Shown: piece by piece, positions 1 to 10,100 of the stretch
How the letters are laid out: every line of letters starts with the position of its first letter
Numbering within the stretch: position 1 is the first letter of the stretch
Assembly (NCBI RefSeq): GCF_037975245.1
Contig: NC_092572.1
Coordinates: forward strand, 21,008,489-21,068,488
DNA length: 60,000 nucleotides
Direction of reading: 5' to 3'
Origin: Apostichopus japonicus
Lineage: Eukaryota; Echinodermata; Holothuroidea; Aspidochirotida; Stichopodidae
Made by a program: the position numbers and the translations under genes
The notes under the pieces: model-generated
Seen by the model: the letters and a program-made list of their open reading frames with translations, nothing else
Database searches by the model: none
What the model was told of the DNA's origin: nothing

Positions 1-2
1 CT

Positions 3-710
3 AAGTATCTTTCTGAACTCATCAGTGACCACCACCAACTTTTCCTGGAATTATTTCCCGAAAGACACCTGAAACCCAAGCATCACTTCATGACGCATTA
101 CCCCTCTGCAATCCGCCTGAATGGGCCACTAATTCACTTATGGGTGATGAGGTTTGAGGCATTCCACAATTTCTCACGGCGACTATCACACATAGTGTGC
201 AACTTCCAAAACATAGCAAAAACTCTTGCCTATCGGAATCAGATGTTGCTATGTTTCAATATCCTGTCCAAGAAAGCTTTTGGAAGTGAACCACTAGAGG
301 TCGGACCTGGAGAAACTGTTATCATCGCCTCTCTTGACAATGGTGCTGTGATTGCCCGAAATATGCACATGGCACTGTACGATGAAATTTTTGTCTGTAA
401 GTGGTGCCGGTTCCATGGCGTGGAGTATCGTAAATATCTGATGGTAGTCGTGGGGAAAGAAGATGGTCTTCCAGTTTTTGCAAAGATAATACAGATATTT
501 GCTTATGAGTCTATTGCAACTTTCATGTGTGAACTATGGCACACTGTGCAGTTCTCTAGGCACTACCATGCTTATGTTGTAGAGCCACTGGGTGCCAAGG
601 ACATCGTATTCGTTGGTGTCAAAGACCTACTCGACTTTCACCCTCTGCATGCAGTGAAGGGGAGGAATTGCTCGAAGTTCCTAATTTCTCCACGTCACAT
701 TATCGGATAG
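3..710 (+). CDS. C-terminal part of an uncharacterised multicopy metazoan protein (partial at window start)
   Basis: The frame is open from base 3, before the first ATG at 90, so this is the 3' part of a longer gene or exon. It reads through a KPKHHFMTHYP motif, then GPLIHLWVMRFEAFHNF and NFQNIAKTLAYRNQ, and stops at 708-710. These blocks are recognisable, from memory, as the conserved C-terminal half of a large family of uncharacterised animal proteins common in fish, lancelets, cnidarians and echinoderms, which often carry C2H2 fingers further upstream. No biochemical function is established for the family and I do not assign one. No frameshift is visible within the segment. Near the end a second frame (from about 668) also stays open for a while, so the exact C-terminus is uncertain. 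A hAT-like element begins 31 bases after the stop. Confidence 0.6.
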   Translation, partial: KYLSELISDHHQLFLELFPERHLKPKHHFMTHYPSAIRLNGPLIHLWVMRFEAFHNFSRRLSHIVCNFQNIAKTLAYRNQMLLCFNILSKKAFGSEPLEVGPGETVIIASLDNGAVIARNMHMALYDEIFVCKWCRFHGVEYRKYLMVVVGKEDGLPVFAKIIQIFAYESIATFMCELWHTVQFSRHYHAYVVEPLGAKDIVFVGVKDLLDFHPLHAVKGRNCSKFLISPRHIIG

Positions 711-741
711 ATGGACTTTGTTATACAGTAGATGTCAAAGT

Positions 742-2345
742 TAGGGATCGGACAAATGCGCGATTGCGTTTTTTGCGGCGCAATTTGCGTTTTTTGAGGT
801 TTATTGCGTTTTTTGAGGTTTATTGCGTTTTTTTAAGATTTATTGCGTTTTTTGTTTAAATTCACCAAAAAATGTATTTTTTTATGCCCAGATTAAGTCA
901 TTGAGAATTCATTCTGAGTAATGCATTATTTAATTTTGTTCTGAGCGTTGTTTTACAAATCACCCCACAAATATTTTCTGTGAAACTAGGTCCCGTAAAT
1001 AATCCAACATCGTAAAATGGCACGGCCTAACGTTAGAATTAGATCGAGCTACATACAGTCCCACACTCCTACTGTAACTAGCGACCACAGCGAGCGAGCA
1101 ACAAATTATGCACACGGTAATTAGAAACAACAGTTTTTTTTATTCATTTCATAAGAAAACTTCTCTTATCCAATGCAAGCACTAAATGATATATCCTGGA
1201 AGAGAACTCATCGGGCATTCTAACCGTATTATCCCAGTGGCTGTACTCCCGACAAAATCGGATGATTATAAATCCAAAAAGTTTCGTGAATAAAATATTA
1301 CAGCAATGGTGGGAATACAGTGAATAAGTCAAGTGTACATCAGCTGGATACATGTATGCATAGTCATAATGTCATTGTCTCTTCACACAGTAAACTTTAT
1401 TGTACGTTCATTGGCTAACACTGTATGTTTCTCATACCTACACAGCAAAGAAATATGGAATTGCGCAATTCGCCGGGAGGGTGTCTCGCTATTGCTTAAT
1501 CAGTAAACACCCAAGGATGTTGCCACCTAGAGTCGTAGACCAAAGTTTCTGAAATTGCATGGTTGTTGTTGTTGTTGTTGTTTCAGGCGATAAATTTCAG
1601 AGTTTTTATAAATTTAGCATTTTAATAGATGTATTATTTCTAACTATTATTTTGGTTAATTATTAATATTTTGAGGGATTTTCTTCTCACTGAAAATTAC
1701 ACAAAAAGTTGTAAATTTGAAGTGGCACCGCTGCCCATATTTTTCAATTTCCATGTGCTTTCACTGGTCATTTGTAACTCTGTATCGTAACAACATGGCT
1801 CCTGACCCACGATCTCGCTGCCTCATTAAATTTCCGATTAAGTAAAAAACTACACAGCAACAATAAGAGTGATATAAAATAAAAACAACAAAACTTACAA
1901 CTTAAAAACAGCTTTTAAGACTTAAGTTCGTGTTTTAGAAGAAATATGATTATTTTTTCCAGTTTTTCTTCTTTAAAGTTTGGAGACCATTCAGCTTAAA
2001 ATAATAATAGCAATAAAAATTATTGTAGAGACGAACATGCCTGTCGCAATTCAGACTTTCGGCAGCGCACTGACCTACCGGCGGAATACGCAAAAAAATG
2101 TAAACTGATAGCTAGTTTACGTCATAATTATTCCCATTTTCTTCGTTCTTTTCGTGACTTTTTAACTGGGATTGAAATGCTAAAAAAACAGCGCTGTTAC
2201 ACGTGCATAGACAGGTCATAAGTAACGTTACGTAAGTGCGTTTTTTTAATGCGTTTTTTTGCCATTTCGATTGCGTTTTTTGCGTTTTTTGTTAATTTAA
2301 GGTGCGTTTTTTGGTCTTGAAAATCGCGCATTTGTCCGATCCCTA
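742..2345. mobile_element. hAT-like non-autonomous DNA transposon with perfect TIRs and 8-bp target duplication
   Basis: The left end at 742 starts TAGGGATCGGACAAATGCGC and the right end at 2345 is its reverse complement; about 24 terminal bases match perfectly. The flanks are identical 8-mers, GTCAAAGT at 734-741 and at 2346-2353. An 8-bp duplication with a YAGGG-type terminus is the hallmark of hAT transposons. The 1604-bp interior has no recognisable transposase. Both subterminal regions are built of repeats of GCGTTTTTT on the + strand: about 768-860 with a roughly 20-base period (ATTGCGTTTTTTGAGGTTT), and 2238-2315. A (GTT)n run lies at about 1563-1583. Short ORFs inside are not convincing genes. 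Confidence 0.88.
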
Positions 2346-2353
2346 GTCAAAGT

Positions 2354-3447
2354 GCATTCCCAATTTCATGTACAGTGCAGTTATAATGTGGGTACAAGCT
2401 GCCACCAGCAACACTTTCCAGAGTAAAAATCGTGGCTACTTGTGTCAACCAGGGCTTTACCAACTCGAATGACTGCAGTGTTTCATCATTCCTCATATAG
2501 TAAGTTGTCATTATTTAGTACAGAAGGAATGTTGATGAGAACCATATTCAATGTGTAGACCGTCTGACCAGGGGTCAACAGACTTTTGGTGGCCATAGGC
2601 CTTGTTATCTTGGATATTTTACAAATGAAATCATGGGAGGTCGCATATTAAAGGGGGGGGGGGGTACTCGCATAATATGAGTATACAATTTGGAAGTAAG
2701 CAGTTTGGCCCCAAGATACACATGGGTCTCTCACTCTCTCACTTGCTTGAATTTTGAAGTCAAAATTCAAAACAACGGCCATAATAATATAATAAGAATA
2801 TGCAACCTAGCAGTCCGCTAGAGTCTAGTTATGTGTCTGTATTTTATGAAACAGATCCACATTTGAGGGAACATCATTATACTGTACATGGGTACCCTTT
2901 TCCTTAGAAATGACCCCCAGAAATGGATATGGGTTTTTAGTCTGACATGGCACACCCCCGACCAGGCGACCAATTGCAAACCGGATCAAATAAGCCCACT
3001 GGCCTGATTCCTCATGATCACAGGCCGGACCTGGCTCACTGGCTTCATGTTACTGACCCATGGTGTTGATAACAACAATCAAGTTGCACAGGAGTTTCAA
3101 TAAGAATATATATGGACTAGTAATTCATGTTGTTTTCTTTTACATGCGGCAAATGGTCTAATTTGTGTACAACAATCAAGTGTATAGTACATGTACATGA
3201 GTTATAGTGACATGCCCAGGTAATCTTGACTGCCAATTGGTCCTGACTGATAGTGGAATTGCTAGAAAGTGCCTGCAAAGTACACTATGTATGAAAACTA
3301 ACAGTTAAAAAGCAAAAGAGTGCACATTAATATTCTTGAGAATCAGACATTAATGGCTTGAAGGACTGTTGATACAAAGGCAAAGGAAGCCAGAGCAATT
3401 AAACACAGCCATGGCTATATCATCTTATTCTGTAACATAATAAATAG
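2354..3447. other. No recognisable gene
   Basis: Interval between two hAT-like elements. It holds a poly-G run near 2650 and scattered short ORFs, none with a recognised domain or codon pattern. Confidence 0.5.
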
Positions 3448-4121
3448 TAGGCATCGGACAAATGCACGATTTCAGGAGCCAAAAAAAAGCACCACAATTT
3501 TTCAAAAACGCAAAATCGCGGCCGAATTTTATGCAAAAAACGCACTGTAAAACGCACTTGAAAATACACATAGATTGGCTCCCTTTTTATGTTAAAAATT
3601 CCCATTAAAATCACTCCAAATATCGTAAGATATTACCCAATAAAGTAGCGAACTAGCACTGTTGGGTGTATTCCAATTGAGCAATTGCAATAAACCCTCC
3701 CGTAGGCCCCATGTCATCTTACCTGCACTGGCCGGCTGGACTGCACTGCGCTTGTTTGTACTATCGTAATCACAACATTATGACACATGCCGTAAATTTG
3801 TATGGAAGCGAAGCTGGGCCGTGTATACGCGAAGACAGAACACTGTGGAGGTTTTCGTGTGAGAAATAAAAAATAAAGCTGACTGCTCTACCTGGCGATC
3901 ACAATGTTTTGGACGCACAGAAATGATTTTGTACCTGGTTTATAAAGGCATAAATAGATCAAGTTTCGTAATTTAAAAAATCCTAAACATCATACATTTA
4001 ATTTCGACAGAAAATGCTTCATTTTTTATTCAGACATTGAAATTTTGCGTAGCTGACGGAGATTATAAAAAACCGCAGTGAAACACCAGAAAAGCGCGAT
4101 CATGCAGTTGTTCGATGCCTA
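3448..4121. mobile_element. Diverged relative of the 742-2345 hAT-like element
   Basis: The left end reads TAGGCATCGGACAAATGCAC, differing at few positions from the TIR of the element at 742. The right end (about 4098-4121) resembles its reverse complement with several mismatches. AACGCAC/AAACGC motifs follow the left end, the complement of the GCGTTTTTT subterminal repeats of the first element. No clean 8-bp duplication is seen: the left flank is ATAAATAG, and a similar string occurs about 10 bases beyond the right end. This is probably an older member of the same family. Confidence 0.45.
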
Positions 4122-4166
4122 CCTAAGAGTATAATAGCTCTAAAATTATCCATGTTGATTTGACAG

Positions 4167-7100
4167 GCTAGTGATGATGCCAGACAAGCAAGTGGTTCCA
4201 AACTACTATCAAGCAGCTCATGTGACTCTGACAGCGGAGGCTTTACCGATGATGGATCATTGGTATCTGATAACCTGTCAGAAGCAGAACCAGACCCATC
4301 GATACATACACCGGTGAGACCAGGTTCATCATCAACCCCGACGGCAAGCGCAGGCAGAGGCCATATAAAATCTAATGGACAACCCTCAAAGCGAATGAGA
4401 ATGGATTTCGTAAGTGTTATATTTTCATCATGTTTCACTTGGGTGACATCAGGGTTTAATATGGCAGTGGAATATTTACGGCTAGTCAAAATGTTTACAA
4501 TTTGAGATTTACATCATTGTTTTTACCGTTTCACACTACTGAAATCCGGCACAAGATCCCCCATCGTGTGCGTCTTTTGGGTATCAGTTCGTAAATTCCT
4601 AACCCAGTCAGATTCAGTTATCTGCTGCTTACTCTTCCTGGTACCAGACAATGCACGGTGTCAAGCATGCTCCATGACTTTTTTATGTTTATCTGCAAAT
4701 TTTATTCAGTCTCAAACATATGTGATGCACAACTTGTAGTCTAGCAAGTTGAATTGTTCTGTAGATAATACTGTATAGTTTAGGAATGTCCAAAGTTCTC
4801 CAACCCTTTGCCCTGGCAGGGCTATGTGATTCCTGAACCAAACTGATTAAAATCATAATTTCCATTGATTTATTTCATTTCAAGTCAGGAATTATCCAGC
4901 TTAATGCAAAATTACCAAACTTGACCCGGGCTTATATGTACAGTAGGCCTATATGTGCAGAGGACAATTTGAGAACTTATTTTGTTTACTATTTTGGTCA
5001 CACAGTAGAAAGGATTAATTTCAAGGGGATGCCCTGGTTCATACAGATTCCGTCAGATTCATCCTTAATTTTGGGCAAAAGCCCCTGGGGCCCCATTTAT
5101 GAAACCTTGTGTACATGTCAATATCATTGCCTGTTCCTTCTCAGTGCATTGCTTTTTCTGAAATGCTTTCACAGAACATAACAGAAATCCTGAAAGCGGT
5201 GCATGGAGGTGACGAGCTGGTGGAGGAAATGTCTTCAGGCCTACTCTCTCCTAAGACAAGAAAACGTGTTGTCAACACACTGGTTTCATGTTTGATTGAG
5301 AAGCATGGAAAGCAGTGAGTATATACACTTGTCCAATCACAAAAGACAAAACCAATTTTTAATAGTTAATCCTTATCACTCCTGTTTCTCAAACCCTGAT
5401 GGTGGTGATTGATCACAATAAGCACATTCTGCAAGTTTGCAGTGTCAACTTGTGTGCATGGTACAACATGAAGATGAGAAGGCTGCTTGGACCTCAACCA
5501 ATACAAGAGTTAGCTCGTGAGCCCCCCCCCCCCCCAGTTTTCAGAAAACCCTTGGTCTATTACACTGGATTCTTCATTGACATACAAGTCGTTAAATTGG
5601 TTCAGACGGGGCTTTTCACTTTGGTTAACAGCCATTAACCTAGTTGGACTGATCATTCAAATGCACAGTGGTCACTCATCTTCCAGACTGCCAACCTTTA
5701 TTGTGAGGAGTGCTTTGGTTTCTGGCAAATTTAAATGATTCATCTATAAAGGTTAAGATTATGGTTATTTCTTAGTGCTGGGTGAAGCATTCTTGCAGTC
5801 ATTCTTACCTTGTAGGCAGTGGCGTGTCATCCTCTAAGCGGATAGCTGCATTGTTAATTCTTTGTATCTGCAAAAGCCTGTGTAGGGTTTCCTACACCTC
5901 GGATATGGCGAGGCATTTGTTTCTCTTATATGGCAGTTGCTTTTACGTAATGTACAATTCTCACTGGTTGCTAATGTCACTATAAACTTGTATTTTCATT
6001 CATAGCCCTCCAAAGGATGTCAAGATGTTGATGACAAAAGCGATCATGGCAGAATTTCCATCACTTGATAACGAAGATGGTGATGGACATGTGAGTAGTC
6101 ATTGTGATTTTAGGCTACAGTATAGGCTTGGGGATTGATTCACATACACACGAATCACACACAAGGAAAGGAGATGAAATGGAAAGCATATGTTAGCAAA
6201 CACAGCATACGTGTGTACTATAAAAAAAAAATTGCATGGATGGTCATGTGAGGTACTCAGTGGCAAATGCCTGTAGCCCATGCAGGGAACGGAAGAGATA
6301 ACACAAGTAGTAAAATATGTCAGTGACCATATTCAGTCATCTGATGCCTGCAATGGATACTTTAAAAAAGACTGTCCTAATGACAAGCTACTTTTTGGTG
6401 TGACACAGTAAAGCCTTAGTATTGAAGTGATATACAGAACCAATGTTGTATATGAATATTATTATATAACTAGAAATGCATTTGCTACGCAAACACTACA
6501 GTATATCCCCGGGACCAGGGAGTTCCAATCAGCCACCAATGACCTTAACAAAGGTACAAACCTCTCAAAAGAAAGTTTGTTTGGACCCATTGGAGAATGG
6601 AGATGACATCCACCAAGTTTCCTTCCAATCCTACCAACTTGAAAAAATTTGCCAAAATCCAAAATGGTCGCTGCTATGAACTTCGATGACCTCCAAACTA
6701 CATGAACTTCATTCGGGACCCAATGTAGATCACATCCACCAAGTTTCATTCAAATCGGACAAACTTCAAACTTCGCATAAATTATGCAAATTAGCGGTTC
6801 CCTGGGGGCCGACACTGCCCAATTTCGAACTTGTCCGAGCTTTCATTATGGTGAACATGTATACCAGGATTGAAGTCAATGGGGGTATGCGCTGAAGCGT
6901 GAGAGTGCTAACGCCTAAAGTTTCCGACGGCGACGGCGGTGAGGCCAAAAACATAATATTCCCGGACTTTGTCCCAGGGATATAATCACATTTTGAGAAA
7001 AGAATTTCCTGACATTCAATTCAATCTACAGCGTCGGCCTATGATCGTTCGGCCGAGTATTGGAAATGTTAGCGCTCTCACGCTCAAGCACATTGACCGA

Positions 7101-10100
7101 TTAACTTGCAACTTTGCAGATGTGTTTGTTCTACTAAAATCTCGGATGAGTTCGATTGTGGGTGTCGTGGCGCACCGGGCACTGCTAATATGCATAATTT
7201 GCGCCAAATTTTTAAGTTTGTCCGATTTGAGTGAATTTGGTATATGGGGGGGGGGACTTTGCGTGCTGAAAAAGATGGCAATATTTCAAGGTCAAATTGG
7301 GCTGTTAATTTGCATAATTCACGCCAATTTTCCAAGTTGGTCCGATCTGAACGAAGCTTGGTGTACGGGAAAAGCTTTATGTACAAAAAATGGGGTGGTC
7401 ATTGCTAGGTCATCGGAGGTCAAATTGGTGGCCATTTTGATTTCTTTGCGAAACAGGTGTGTCGCTGATTTGCACGTTTCGGAACATGGCGATCGTTTTG
7501 GGGCCCACTTGCAGTTTCGCACCATATCACCACCACCCGGCGGCCATTTTAGTGCGGTATGGTGTATCGGGATCGAACAGCTCGAAAAGTACACGGAAGT
7601 GTGGGGTTGACTAGTTGACTATGACCAGGGTAATATCTGTGAAGCGCTTTGAGACTGGCTTCGTCGGTATAAAGCGCTAGCGAGATATTATTATTATTAT
7701 TTTTTTGGATTTTTTTACGAAACTAGTTTGTTGCTTATTTGCGCGTTTTGGGACATGGCAGTCGCACCCAGTTTCGCACCCATGTGACCCCACCCGGATT
7801 GCTCAGATGTGGGCATATACACGTTGGCGGTTTACCCGCCAGCTGATGTCTAGTTATTTATGATGAATATTATTAAGCATTCCGTTCTTACAATATGGTG
7901 GCCTAAATGTAGTAGTATTTTCAAAGTTTTGTTAATTGCAATACCATTTTCCAACGATCTTCAGATTGCAAAAATATGTTCATCATATGCAGTAATCATT
8001 TTATGTTAACTTATACAGCTAGCTTGGTACACCCCTGGAATCTGTGGCCATGATGCATCTGGACTCCTTGAGAACAGATTAAGGAATCTCCGGAAGAGGA
8101 ACCTGTGCGAGAAGGCTGTGACTTCACTCAAGGAAATTCCAAAGCCGAACCTAGTCAGTACAGTTGATCTAGCACTCTCTGAAGGTGAGTCTGAATTGAT
8201 TTTCAGCCAAGTCACAAGAGAATCCCTTCAGTCAGGAATGTGCCCGAAAAAGTGCAATGCAGTATTGGAACATGCACCATATAAAACAACCTGGATAGGT
8301 TTTTATAGTAATTTTACAGTAAAAAGTTACCAAGTGCGTGGGAAAATGGATATACCCACACAAGTACCTCGGGAGAAAAACACGAGTGCACTGCTGGGTA
8401 GTGGGTACTGACACCCATTGCCGACTGGCAGGGGAGAGCGGATGGCCGTGTAGTACGGATCTGAACTCTGGATCTTAGGATAGCTGGTTCGGGTCCTCCT
8501 TGGGGCTTTTCGGTGTGTCTCATCGTCGCTCAGTTGAGTTAGTTCAGTACCCTGTAAAATTTTATCTCTGCTTCAGCAAATTGCGACACCCCCCACCCCC
8601 CCCCCTCCTGGCCGCTGTCAGTTGGTGCAAGCTAGAGAATATCATCTCCTCATTTTATCAAGCGGTTAGCTCAAATGGTAGAGCACCCGCTTTCGCCTGA
8701 AATTCAAACCCAGAACAAGTCTTGCTGAAGACTTTAAAAATGGAACATACTGCCAGCGTTCATGGTGCTCAGCATTAAGTACAGAGTATGAAAGACGAAC
8801 CAGTGATGGAAAAAGATGGCGCAGATAAAACCATGACGAGTTAAAAGTGAGCTCAACTTAAGAACCAAACCTTTCATTTTAATTCATGAACCCTTCAATT
8901 CCGGACCACAATTTGGAGCTTCTTTGAAGGCCGCTAGTCTGTTTAATGGGAATTATTCTTTATCTTTCCTAAGATATGCCTGAGGATGCTGACATGACTG
9001 CTATGATTAACTGGCTAAAGCACCACAATGCACCTGCACAACAGGTCACTGAAATGATGAAGCAGACTTGCCGGTACCGTGCTAACAAGATACGGACTGA
9101 AAAAGAAAGGCCGCTGCGTGAGCTATTGAAGGAATATCCACGGCTCATCGATACGGATGGAATGGTAAGTGTGACAAATTTCAGTAAATCATAGGAGCAT
9201 TGGCCAGAAAGACCCCTAACTGCACCAAACTTTTGCCTATAAACACTGGTCTACTCTTGGTGATCAACCACAAGGGTATCTACCTACCTGCATCAACTAT
9301 GAGCTATGAAACTATCTTGGCGGTCTACTCCCATGTTTTTTCACTGCAACATCCCCATACTTTTCAAAATGTTACAAGTAGTTTCTCGAGTTAGACATTA
9401 ACTAGTCGGAGAAAATAAATTTATTACACTGGGTGGTTTTTACTTCTTTGTGACTTTGTTCAGCCTGGTTGCCCTATTTTATGACCATTTTGTTGTCACG
9501 AATAAACAATTCTGTGCCCCTTCACTTGCCCGACAAAGAATACGCATACTATGAGGAGGCCTCTTAGTAGGCTTCTGCACAGCGTTTGGCTAGTTCGTAG
9601 AGTCAATCAAACTTCATTGAGCGGCTAATATAGTGGTTAAATCTTGGCTTCCAAAATTCTGAGGGTGGACTGCTGACATGCCAGACATTATAAAGTGCAC
9701 TTGGTTGTCTGCCAGTTGGCATGCCATAAACTGCATAAAATGCCAAACCGCATCGGGGGTGTTCAAAGAATCAGACAGCTACGCCAGTTAAAAGGTCTAC
9801 GTGAACTATGAATGATCTGTGACAATTCATGTCACCCTGGGGCACGAAGGGTTAAATATTGGCGCAAAATGTATGTGATCTGTTTAGAATTACAACATGT
9901 TTTCCCGTTGTGCTATCTGTTACAGGTAGAGCAGGATTTCAGGATTCTGTTCCCGGAGCTGTGCGATTCCCTCTATATGAAGTGGCCGGGATTCTGTACA
10001 AAAGTCATACAGTATGCCGACCGGCAACTGAAGTGGAGACCCCTGTTGAACTTACGTGGGATGACAGATGGGGGTGAGTAAAGCATTATCTCAACTATAA

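Noticed and set aside
668-859. Small ORF ending in FLRFIAFF repeats
   Set aside because: Its second half is translation of the GCGTTTTTT subterminal array of the hAT-like element.
2650-2662. Long G or C homopolymers (also near 5521, 29648, 38643, 46295, 47797)
   Set aside because: Simple homopolymers; length may be affected by sequencing and no function is suggested.
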